Shown here: one piece after another, positions 23,967 to 34,121 of the stretch | Layout of the letters: each line of letters starts with the position of its first letter | Position numbering within the stretch: position 1 is the stretch's first letter | From: Marsupella aquatica | Lineage: Eukaryota; Marchantiophyta | Reading direction: 5' to 3' | Assembly (NCBI GenBank): GCA_973895155.1 | Contig: OZ316893.1 | Location: 22,382,001 to 22,446,000, forward strand | DNA: 64,000 nt | The notes under the pieces: generated by a model | Seen by the model: only the letters and a program-made list of their open reading frames with translations | Told to the model about the DNA's origin: nothing | Database searches by the model: none | Position numbers and translations under genes: made by a program

Positions 23967-26900
23967 GGCTTAGCCTATTTCAAACATAGGTATAAATTTT
24001 CTAACATATGCATTGTACCCTGAAACTAATGTCAAGTCCATTGGATATGCAGGATTGGTTTGCCCTGGCAAAGGTTACAATGGGGAAGTCAAGCCTAAAG
24101 AGCATTTATTGGTTACTTTTTGCCGAAGATGAGCTCTTTGAATTATGGTGGAACGTGTGTGCAAAATGGTTGAGTGGGAAGCTCCAAGACGGGGCTGGTG
24201 GGTATGGAGGGCCAAGACCCCCAAAATTGATCACTCCCGGTACCTTTCGATGCTTTGAAGGAGAGATTAGTAGCAAACAGATAATTGAGATCTTGAAGGA
24301 CGTTGAAGAGGAGCGTGTCTTGCTGAAGAAGGATATCACCAACAAATCAGAGCTTGTTGCAATGGGAGACTTGGCCCTTACAATCAAGATAATGTCCAAA
24401 TTGAGAACAGTCATTATTGGCTATTTCGTGGAAAAGTATCGTGAGAAGTTTCCTGTTGGCACATCTTGGGAGTCTCTGGTGATATTGTTGCCTTCCTTGA
24501 AATCTGAGCTTGAGATGACAAAATTGAGGAGAGTAGCGGGTGAGGTTTACCTCAACAATTCATTGAAGAAGAATGTGGTCAAGGAGAGTTTCCCACAAAG
24601 TCTAATGGTCAGACTAGATGGGTTGTATTGTAAAGAATTTGGTGGGATTGGTCGTTCTCGCACGGAGCCTTTCTTGACATTTTTTAGTGAGAATTTGATG
24701 AAGACGACCGTGCCGGAAATGCTACAAGAGCCTTCGCCTTTGTGTCCTCTTGCCATTGTTGACTTCCATAGACTCCGACAACATGTTTGGACCGATGCTG
24801 AAATTATTGCATTACTGCAATACATTGTGGATCTTCCAAGAAATCCAACAATTGTTGTTGTCATGACTGTGCATCCGGGGCCACTTGCTGCAAACATTTT
24901 GAGTGCCCTTAGGAAATTGCAACATGAAAAGGGAATGGACATCCACGTTGACTACGGGAGCTATCGACGGAGTGATACACTAGTTCCAGAGGGCTTACTT
25001 TTCAGTTGTGGTATGGAGGAGATAATCTTTGCAGGAATCACCACTGAGGAGAAATTTGATTGGAAGCAAGTGTTCAGGCCTGGATTTAATTGCCAATTTT
25101 CTTACAATTCGGCAATCGACCCTGATTTCCAAGTGGAAGACAAGACGAAGAAGCGAGATAAGAATAAGAGTAAGACAAGTAAGGAGACAGAGACTGAGTC
25201 AACTTCGGCATTTCACATTGGAGATTTCTTACGAAAGGCTCCCATGTTTGAGATGGTGGGAAGTAGAGGTGGCTTTGTGAATATTCACGCTAAGCCAAAA
25301 TGTATGCTGTAGAGTATTATTGAATTTTTTTTGGCTGAAGGGGAGACTATACTTGACTTTTTCTCAGGAGGACAGGTTATGAAGGTGTCATTGTTGTGTT
25401 TCAGAGAATGCTTTGCGTATTCAGACACTGAGGATGAATATGATTTCACTCAGGCATATGGAAGGGTTCTCTGCGAGAAAGTTCCTTCCATAATGAGTGA
25501 CCGGATGGGCGGTTCCAAATTTGGTAGAGCCCGCGATGGGGTTTTTGAGCATGTTGGTGCCAAAGAAGGCGTAGACCAGGGCAAAGATGATATTGAGGAA
25601 GGAGAATTGGGTCACGACACAGATGACAGGGTCACCCGAAATTTGGATGAACGTGGAACACAAGTGGTACGTATTCCCTACTTTGGTGTGGGGTTGGCTG
25701 ATGTTGTGGGTCGACCTGAGGGCGACCCACCAAGAAATCCCTTTGCCGGTGTAGAGAATTGGATGCACCAATCGGACCCAGATCTTACATTGTCCACATC
25801 GGACGCACATTGGAAGGCAACCGCAGATGCTCTAGGCAATATTGACGCAGTAGAATTGGGAGAAATGTCAGACATTGCGCTTGCAAAGGAGGATGATCGT
25901 CAAGTACCTGAGACCGCTGCAAATGAAGAAGAGAAGGCAGGTGCTTCAAATCCTCCCCTGTCTCCTCTATATTGCTCATCAGAGACTAAATTGGTTTTTA
26001 CAAGTGCTTCTACAGGAAGCCCCGTAGTATTATCATTTTCACAAAATTCTGGATCCGAGATCGGCAGGACTGGATATATGAAAACAATCCGTCCTGCAAC
26101 TCATTTTATATGGAGAAATGGACCAAAGGTTGGAATGATAGAATCACTAGACGATGCTCCAAAGATAATGGCAAAATCAGATTACAAAAAACTGAACTTG
26201 AGACTGAGCCCAGTTTTTGCACCCCCATCCTTTGAAGAGCAACTTCCCAGTGGTATCAATTCCGAGATACAGAGTGTTCTAGGTGATCAAACAATAGATG
26301 AATTTGGGCATTTTAGCATTGGAAATTATTAGCCCTTTCTTTGGTTCTTGGTATTTTAATGACAATCTAAGCTTTATCTTTGTAATAATATACTTTTTTA
26401 CAGACCAAAGTTCCGTCGTAGAATCTCCTTCCTCAAAGGATTTTGTTGGCATTCCCTCGGAAAGCGTTGCTGTGGAGGAAGGGTTTGACCCAGGTATACT
26501 TTGGATCTAAAAAATGGCAATTGAATGTAATTAATGTTTTTTTAGGAGGGTCGCCCCAGGGTCGTTCCTCTCTACTTCAAATGCTATAACAAAGTTTGTT
26601 TGATTTCAAATTTTGAGAGTTTTCCTCCGTAGTAATTGTTTAAACTTTGAGTCGCATTGACTAAGGGCTTATGTTAATGTTTCCAGAATTCACTCCAATA
26701 CTACACTCTCCGATCCGACGAAAGCTCTTGGTTCTTGACCTTAACAAGATTTGTTGGGATTGCATTAAGACCAGAAGCTCAGGACCATGGCGAAATCAGA
26801 CAAGTTTACGTGGTGTGCACTGGGGGAGACGTGGAGGGTTTAATTTCATGTATGTGGAGCGCCCATACCTCCACAAATTTCTATATGCAGCTTTCATGGT

Positions 26901-27726
26901 TTTTGACGTCGCAATTTGGACCTGTGCAAGGAGGCCAAAAACAATGGACTTAATGGAGTTGATTTTCACTGAGGAGGAGCGACAGAAGTTCAAGTTTGTC
27001 TTTACTCAAGAAGATACCTTTGATAGTTGCATCCAAAGGCCAGATATAATAGATGGGAAGGCCAATTTACTTCTGAAGAATTTGCAAACTATTTGGGACC
27101 GTTTTCCAGAAAAATATGATGCTTCTAATACAGTTCTTATTGATGATTCTCCATTGAAGGCATTTTTGAATTATGACATGAATGGATTGTTTCCAAATCC
27201 ATTTACTCACACAGCTTCAAATGACACTTTTTTGCCTGAGATATTATGGCCGTATCTTTGCAAATTGAGAAAGGCTTACTGCGTTCAACATTATATCACT
27301 GTCAACAATCCAAAGTGGTCTGTTTTCAATTTATTAACAAGCAAGGAGGATCATGCTGCCATCTATGCTCTTTTGGAACAGAAGTGGGGAGATTGTCGTT
27401 GTATCCATAGGGAGTTTGGAACCATCTTGGATGTGACTCCTGAAGAGATTCCTTGGGACGGAAAGAACGAGGTGCAGCATTACCCACCACTGGAGACGTG
27501 GACCACGGATGAGATCGAAGAAACTGCAAACGTAATACTTGGAGACAACTATTCTGGTCCTCATACACAAAATAGAAGGCATTTTATTTGGAAAGTTCTA
27601 AGAACTAGGGATCTCACCAATAAGTTTAAGAACCACCATGCGAAAGATACTTGCAACCGTGACATCCGCTATGATAAATCAGGAAGCAGACTTTCTTGTT
27701 CAAATGAGTTTTGTCTTGATCATTAG

Positions 27727-28200
27727 GAGATAGGGTTGCTCTAGTGCCTACCCTGAATTGTACATTCATATTATGTCTTGAAAGGATATGTTTTGAACAT
27801 GTAGGATAAAGTAAATAATTAGGATATATGCTTAGTGTGAGGCTCTCTCACTGGACTGGACAATTTAATAATTATATAGTGGGTCAATCTCATTTTGACC
27901 CTTGATTTATGACCATCTATATTTTTTAATTTATAGATGGTCTGAGTGGTATTGGCCTCTGATTTTTGGACTAAATTAAATTTACTCTAATTTTTAAATT
28001 AATTAGAATATATGATTTAAGTTATTATTAAACATTTGGGTGAAAAAAAACAAAATTTTGGGCGTTCAAAAGTGTCTATTTGGGCTGAAAAAAATTAGCT
28101 TTTGGGAATGCTTTAATAGAAATTTGGCCTGAAAAAAAATAACTTTAGGGTTCATCTTATGGACTTTTAAAAGTACAGTTTTAATGAATATAGTGATCAA
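27727..28200. other. 3' flank of the ParB-like gene with two hairpins
   Basis: AT-rich. It contains GGGTCAA (27881-27887) facing TTGACCC (27895-27901), and an 11-bp hairpin with arms 27911-27921 and 27932-27942. The first dyad echoes the GGGTC/GACCC arms of the 73-bp repeats at 19.3 kb and may mark the same element's other side. I could not find matching terminal repeats. Confidence 0.5.
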
Positions 28201-28429
28201 GGCACATCATAGCAGCATTGGAGAGAGTGCAGGGGAGGCCAACCATCACTCACCGGATGGGGCAAGGCGGCTCCAATTGATTGAAGGCTGAGTTTGTAAG
28301 TGCCCTCCCTCTCCTCCCCACCTTGACTCCCTGATCACCTGACTCCTCGCACGAAGAATGAGTTGTTTGTGCCTTATGTCTTTTGTTTAAACCCTTTGCA
28401 AAACTCATTTTTGCTCTCGGGCCTGTTCT

Positions 28430-28551
28430 TTCCGATACTCATCCGATAGGTTTTGCATCGGAAGCAGCATCGGACACCGTGTCATGCCATTTTTCTTGTT
28501 ACACATCCGATAGACGTCCGATGCAGGATGTATCGGACTTTGCATCGGACC
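28430..28551. repeat. Cluster of TCCGAT/ATCGGA half-sites (left)
   Basis: Eight copies of TCCGAT or its complement ATCGGA occur in about 120 bp, in both orientations, many preceded by CA or GC (CATCCGATAG, GCATCGGAC). This far exceeds chance for a 6-mer. Confidence 0.8.
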
Positions 28552-28748
28552 CCTCGGCAAAACATTTAAATTTTTGAATGAACGTACTTAACGTTAATTT
28601 TTACTAGGGTAGGGTATAAGTTAGGGTGAACTATGGTTTAAGGTTACATTAGGGCTATGTAGGGTGGCTTGGTTTAGGGTAGGGCACGCTAATACTAGAT
28701 TTGATATTAACCTTAGGGCCTCTATGGTTTGGATCTTTAAATTTCAGG

Positions 28749-29641
28749 AGCGGGAGTATGGTCGTCCTATTGCGCCGTTGGAGAGGAATTTGGCAAAGAC
28801 GGATGGACCCCGCGCTCTAAAGCGCCACCTTGAGGATGAGTTGGGAGAGGTAAGTGTTCACCCTAGGGTGATATAATGTTTAAGGTTGTCATGAATTTGT
28901 TAGAGTTATGGTCGGGACCATTCATTCTAATTGCAATTAAACCCTATTGCACAAGATGAGGAGGGGTCTGGGTCGGAGGAGTTGGACTCAGATTCTGAGC
29001 AGGATGCTGAGGCAGGGTTGGGGAGGATGCCCACAGTCACCCGTAATCCTCAGGTCCGAGGTATTGTTGCCCCATCTGGTGCCGTTGCCCCATCAGCAGG
29101 GAGGGGTGGGTCACATGTTGCTGATGGTGTGGGCTCCCATCGCTCTGGAGCATCACGGGGTGCGGGGCCCAGGCACTCAGGGGGTAGTAGAGGTGATGGC
29201 ATGGGACGAGGCGATCGCGTAGGAGTATCTGGTGCAGGTGGCCCTTCCCAACGAGGTAGTGGCGACATGCCGGATGGTGGATCTAGAGGGCGCGCACCAT
29301 CTCGTGAGTCTGGTGGGAGTATGTCAGCACGACATGGGCCACCCACAGGATCTGTCGGTGCACCGTCCCATCACTCTAGCAGGTCTGCGGGAGGAGCTGA
29401 GGCGTCCTTTCACTCTGCCGTGTCGGGGGTTGGTGGGACATCTACCTTGCCTGACCACCCTAGCGGTGCATCTAGTGGGTCACGGTCTAGGCCTGCATCA
29501 GGCCAACCCATGCCATCTGGTGAGCAGGTGGCTGCCACGGTTGTGGGCAGCCAGAGGGAGGAGGGCTCTCATGATGCTAGACCTGTACCACCCCTTCGTT
29601 CTCGCCCAAAGAAGAAGATGGGACGCAACACACCTTTTTAG
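28749..29641 (+). pseudogene. 3' exons of an unidentified element gene
   Basis: An exon beginning after TTTAAATTTCAG (28749) runs to a GTAAGT donor near 28850 and encodes a basic segment containing YGRPIAPLERNLAKTDG. A second open stretch, about 28940-29641, encodes an acidic run followed by more than 200 Gly/Ser/Arg/Pro-rich residues and a basic KKK end. The pattern (short conserved piece, then a disordered tail) suits the C-terminus of a transposase-like protein. I did not find upstream exons and the splice phase between the two pieces is unresolved, so this is likely a 5'-truncated remnant. It is bracketed by TCCGAT/ATCGGA clusters, which suggests they belong to the same element. Family not recognised. 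Confidence 0.4.
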
Positions 29642-30003
29642 AGGTTAGTTGCATTTAGGTGGCCGGGTATCTAGTGCTAGACAGCTTTGATTAGACACTC
29701 ACTAGGAGGTACCTTGTATATAGCTCAGTGTAGTCTCTAGTCAAAGCTCTCTTTACATCTTCTATCGTGCCATCACGACCAGGATGGGTCTACCCAGTAG
29801 GCCTAATCCATTTTGTACATATTGGGGTGATCCCCTTTTTGAATATGATATTTTGACCTCGTGTTTATAGCATTATTTTTGGTTCCTAATTGGTGTATGT
29901 CACCTTCAACCCTAAACCAAAACCCAAACCCCCAAAAAACCACCCATGAAACCCTGTATTCCACCCCCAGAACATTTGATAATCCGTTGCAAGTCTGTTA
30001 CCA

Positions 30004-30460
30004 TCCGTATCGGTAATATAGCAGTGTCCGATGCTGCTGCCTTTGAACTTTCCCATCCCCAACGCATCGGACCCCTCCTTCAAGGTTCCCATCTTAAACA
30101 TATCGGATAGTCCGATACAAAAACTAACGCACTTTTCGTTATTATAAATAACGCAATGTCCAATAAAAATTACTTCGCAAATTGCCATATCAAATATATC
30201 GGACATCCCGATCTAAATAGTATCGGACATAGGAAATCGTCGTGTGCGTCGCGTGTTAGTTATCCGATTCATTTTACATCGAACATAAAATATCCGTAAC
30301 ACGTTACAACGGAACGTCCGTTGTCCAAAATATCGGAAAGTCCAATGGAAGTCCGATGGTCGATATGCGATGGTTTACGCATCGCAAAGTGCGTTGGGAA
30401 TTGCATCGGATGATAGAAATTTTTTCGTCAATTTTCCTGAAGGGATCCGATGTAAATCCT
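30004..30460. repeat. Cluster of TCCGAT/ATCGGA half-sites (right)
   Basis: At least ten exact or one-mismatch half-sites in both orientations. The best pair is a palindrome with arms TATCGGA and TCCGATA and a 3-nt centre at 30101-30117. Together with 28430-28551 it flanks the gene fragment. Confidence 0.8.
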
Positions 30461-30771
30461 ATCGAATAAAGGCCCGAAAATATACTAGTGTAATTCCAAC
30501 TAGAGTTGAAGCAAATACTAATACGAACTGAACAACCCAATCATAGTTTTAACTTGCCAAATGAATCGCTTAAATTATATAAATAGATTAACTTACTCTG
30601 GAATTTTGTGAAAAATTAGATTAGTACTTAACATAATATAGAAAACACTTGTCTAATACATCATGTAGTCATTGAAATTAGGCAAAGCAAACTAATAGCT
30701 TAGGCAAAGCAAACTAAAACTATCTAGCCCAGCTATACTCCGCTTTTGATTGCTCACTTCCTGAGGAGGTG

Positions 30772-32538
30772 ATGGAGAGAGATTATCTTATGGAAGAAAT
30801 CTCCAAGTTGTGGGAACAAGATGAAATTATGCCTACTACAGCAGAAGAGGCAAACGTCATATCGCCAGCTTCTCCAGGCAGCCGGGCAAGTCTTCACAAT
30901 TCAAGTCCTTCAGATGAGGTACCCATGGACCTAGAAGCACTTACTACAGATGCTGAGATGATAGACTACCCAGGGATCACCTCACCACCCCTTTCCACAG
31001 GAATTGGGAAGTTTCCTATTCGACTTGCACAGGACGACTCCAATCAGACCCTGATCAGTAAGGTGTGTGCTTTGCTCAACTGTGACTTTCATTCACTGTA
31101 CGAGACCATTGAGCAATTGCGCCATGACGCAGTGACACAGGTTCCTCCTTCTGCACTTTCATCTCCGGATCATGAGAATTCGCCATCATCTTCACCTCCA
31201 GCAGAAATTCAGCTCTCCACAGAGGAACTTTTTGCTGTTAAGACCGTGGCTCAAATCTCAGTTCCATCCCCTACAGACTTGAAGGAGACCTCACCTACAA
31301 ATTCAGAGCCTCCTCCCTGCTCATCTATAGAACATCACTCCTGCCTTAAGATTGTCCATGAGTTAACTACTATGTTAGGCTGCCGTTCAGAAGAAGTCAC
31401 CTCCATAGTCGATGAATTTCTTGATAGACCTGAACCTTCACGCTCCCCACTGCCATCCTCTCAGTTTCCCTATAGTCCTGATTCAAATTATGAGCCTACT
31501 GATAGTCTACCTCATAAATCTTTGCACTCCACACAGCCCTTCTCTCAGCAAGGATTTCCCTTTTCTGAAGATTCTGATCCTCCATCCACACCAGGATACT
31601 TCTTTCCCTATGATATTCCAGTCTGTGACTCACCAGATCAGGGATTCGAAAGAGTTAATGCAGCCTTGCGATCTAACCCCAACCTTGTTGCAGTTGTCAC
31701 TTCTTCTACCCAGACTCCTAGAAACGCTATCATCTATAAAATGGAGCCTAGAACACCAGAGCAACAAGTCCAGAAGTATGTCACCACTTGTAAGGTTATG
31801 CATGCCAATACACCGCCTATAAGTGAGTTCTGGAGGTTTTATTATTTGAAGAAAGCAGAGGCTAGCTACATTTTTGATCTCAGGATGATTGGTACCTCTC
31901 GCGTGGAGTTGGCTCAGTTTGATGAGTACTGGACAGATTCAGTCTACTTCCAACCTATACTGGCCGTTATGTTTCTACAAGGTGATGTTGAAGTTGATGA
32001 CCCGGATTTAATCCTGGCCTATTTGGGAAATATAGCCGCTTATGCTTTAGATTTCTTACTGATTTTTCTAAAACAGAGCAACAAGTCTACTACCCCTGAT
32101 CACTCATATATTCCCACTGGACCCAAGGTTATCCTTACTTCAACCACTTCTTATGAAGACAAGCAGCGAGTATGGAACAACATCAGCACGCATCAGCTAA
32201 CAAACTACACTCGCTACTTCCGGGATGTGCAGTGGAAATTACGATCCTCCTACAACAAGATGCTGAGTACAGAGATGTTCTTACAATTCTACCCATCTGT
32301 CTACGCCAACTCGTGCAATTGTTTAGATGTCATAGGCATCGTACGGGAAGCAATCAGAATCAACCAGTGCTTTTTGGAGAAAAGGATGCCACTTATGTAT
32401 TGGGGAAGACAGATGAGATGTCTACCTTACATCCGGGATCAACCTCACTGTGATGAAGTAAGGGAAGCTATTCGGACGCGCACTATTTGGAAAGTAGAAA
32501 TTAGAGAACCAGAGGATATTCGACAACCAAAAGATTGA
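30772..32538 (+). CDS. Intact 589-codon ORF of unknown function
   Basis: A single open frame with ATG at 30772 and TGA at 32536, uninterrupted although its neighbours carry stops. The first half is rich in Ser, Pro, Glu and Asp, so probably disordered. Two helical segments in it look like diverged copies of one unit: one containing VCALLNCDFHSLYETIEQL and one with HELTTMLGCRSEEV. From about residue 320 it becomes globular, with aromatic-rich text (FWRFYYLKKAEASYIFDLRM; MYWGRQMRCLPYI). I see no enzyme motif, zinc finger, signal peptide or clear membrane segment. A retroelement-type gag or accessory protein is possible because of its location and single-exon form, but nothing proves it. Confidence 0.5.
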   Translation: MERDYLMEEISKLWEQDEIMPTTAEEANVISPASPGSRASLHNSSPSDEVPMDLEALTTDAEMIDYPGITSPPLSTGIGKFPIRLAQDDSNQTLISKVCALLNCDFHSLYETIEQLRHDAVTQVPPSALSSPDHENSPSSSPPAEIQLSTEELFAVKTVAQISVPSPTDLKETSPTNSEPPPCSSIEHHSCLKIVHELTTMLGCRSEEVTSIVDEFLDRPEPSRSPLPSSQFPYSPDSNYEPTDSLPHKSLHSTQPFSQQGFPFSEDSDPPSTPGYFFPYDIPVCDSPDQGFERVNAALRSNPNLVAVVTSSTQTPRNAIIYKMEPRTPEQQVQKYVTTCKVMHANTPPISEFWRFYYLKKAEASYIFDLRMIGTSRVELAQFDEYWTDSVYFQPILAVMFLQGDVEVDDPDLILAYLGNIAAYALDFLLIFLKQSNKSTTPDHSYIPTGPKVILTSTTSYEDKQRVWNNISTHQLTNYTRYFRDVQWKLRSSYNKMLSTEMFLQFYPSVYANSCNCLDVIGIVREAIRINQCFLEKRMPLMYWGRQMRCLPYIRDQPHCDEVREAIRTRTIWKVEIREPEDIRQPKD

Positions 32539-33737
32539 AGCAGACCTGCAATTTTGTTAAGTGTCAGAGGCAGTTTCAGTTACTGTACCCCGCTCGATTT
32601 TATTAGACATGTTTTAAGATTCCAAAACTCATCAAGTCTTTTTTAGTAGACAGCTTATACATAGGAAAACACATTGGCAAAGTCTCAATCACTTTGGATT
32701 GTAGTTAGAAAGTTAGAAATACTTTAGTTTGCTGAGTTTAGGGTTATCGTTAAGTTTCCGTGACTACGACTTTACGATCTTACGATCTTATGATCTTACG
32801 AACCTACGCTTTTACGAATTACGATCTTATGATACTACGGTAAACTTAACTTAGTTAGTTTTAGACCTTTTCATACTTGGTTTTCATTTTTACTTTTTGA
32901 AGGGTCATGACTCTTCAACCCCCAAGGGTTTTTCCTCGATGTTTTTCACTATAAGTATCTTCCACTACTAATAAATAGAAGTAAGTAAGTCAGACATGAC
33001 TTGTCGCCCCTTGGTGTTGTCCTTGTGATTTTGGACTTTTTGAAGTTCAGAGCAGGCAATCCTAGGAGGGACTTACCTCCTTCTTGTATTTTGGAACCCA
33101 AATACTTGAAGTAAAACCTCAGTTATGAATCTCCTGAATTATAATGTCAGATTCCGCTTTGGTGACACATTGTAATCTCACAAGTTCTTAGAGTTAACCC
33201 ATTGAGTTTAAGTTGCATTGGAAATGATGTTTTCACCTTCATGTTACTTAGTACCATCTAAATGCTGAAGTATTTATCCTTTTAGATCTTGACTAAGTAT
33301 CACTTAGGAAGAAAGGTCAAGACATGTTGCCGGCATTTTAAAAGGATACTCTAGTATGCAGTTTAGATCTGAAAAGCTGTGTGGATTTGAATTCCCTTAA
33401 AGTCATTCCATTATTGCTTATGTCTAAGGAGTAACCTTGGTATATTCCAAACTCCCTTAAGCATACTCTAAGAGATTTTTCCTTGTGTTTTGTTAATTGC
33501 AACCTTTTGCTTAATTGATGGTTATATGATGTTGAGTTATCATCAAAAACTGCTCACCGCTGTGGAGCGATCTTCAAAGTACCTAATTAAAGTAGTCAAG
33601 ATTGATTACTATGTGTGACACAACAGCTTAAAGCTTTATTTTTAGTTTATTACATCAAACCAACCCAATCTTGTTCTCAACGGGAACGAATACCGAGTTT
33701 AGAGACGTAAAAGAGTTCTTTTGGTTCTCTATAGCAA
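32539..33737. other. Non-coding region with short TTACGATC repeats
   Basis: No supported gene. About 32760-32840 is an irregular repeat of TTACGATCTTACGA with a period of 9-10 bp. A TATAAGTAT box-like string at 32950 is followed by AATAAA at 32970; this could be a promoter/poly(A) pair or chance. Confidence 0.4.
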
Positions 33738-34121
33738 ACTACAGTTGGCTCCCCTTTTATACCTTGAGGGCTTGTCGATCCCCCGACATCCCCTCGACGC
33801 CCATAGGCTGAACCGCTCACGCTTGTGGTGTGCCGGCCACTCCGCCGGTCTGAGTCAGCGCGTGTTAGTGGCCGCTTCCTTAAGTTCGTCATACGGACCC
33901 GAGGGAGGGGCCCCTCCACGCTCGTAACCCGGGTGTGCGAATAGCGACCAGCCGCCAGCCCAAACCTGAATTCCCCCTTATTGCCTAATGATATCCTACC
34001 CATAATGATTGCCTAAATACTGTCGTTATGCTAATAATAGCAGCCTAAGACACTCCTAACGCGCGTGCCGAGCGCAGTTAGACCGAATCACTCATTAACC
34101 GCCTTACCGGCGGCGTCACAT
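33738..34121 (-). repeat. LTR (3') of the Ty3/gypsy fragment
   Basis: This block matches 58446-58831 over about 385 bp with roughly nine in ten bases shared. It lies 3' of pol in this copy and 5' of an ORF in the other, as expected for an LTR. On the minus strand it begins TGTGACGCCGCC directly after the purine-rich AAGCAGGGAGCTA, a plausible polypurine tract. The low-coordinate end is uncertain. Confidence 0.75.

Larger units (their letters stand above)
21151..27726 (+). pseudogene. ParB-like / methyltransferase-like / FCP1-like fusion gene
   Basis: Exons 21151-21319, 22217-23745, 24053-26282, 26404-26493 and 26687-27726 join in frame through GT-AG introns (phases 1, 0, 1, 1). Exon 2 has a lysine-rich charged stretch and then a ParB-like pattern: a YRMFN...EISKSM helix, a strand, and ISGQHSARAA at 23443-23472, matching the GERRxRA box of ParB N-terminal domains. 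Exon 3 resembles an N4/N6 DNA methyltransferase: a motif-IV-like site reading VDFH near 24760 instead of DPPY, and a motif-I-like ILDFFSGG at 25349 after a KP element. Exon 5 is an FCP1/NIF HAD phosphatase-like domain: LDLNKI (first Asp kept, second replaced by Asn), ERPYLHKFL, IWTCARRP and LIDDSP. ParB plus methyltransferase is a known bacterial and phage combination; I infer the same origin. Stops: TAA 22276, TAG 23359, TAG 25310. Exons 4 and 5 could be a separate gene, but the splice phases favour one. Confidence 0.6.

Noticed and set aside
32940-32980. Pararetrovirus-like promoter (TATAAGTAT) with AATAAA
   Set aside because: Single weak motifs without a primer-binding site, reverse transcriptase or coat-protein frame nearby; could be chance.
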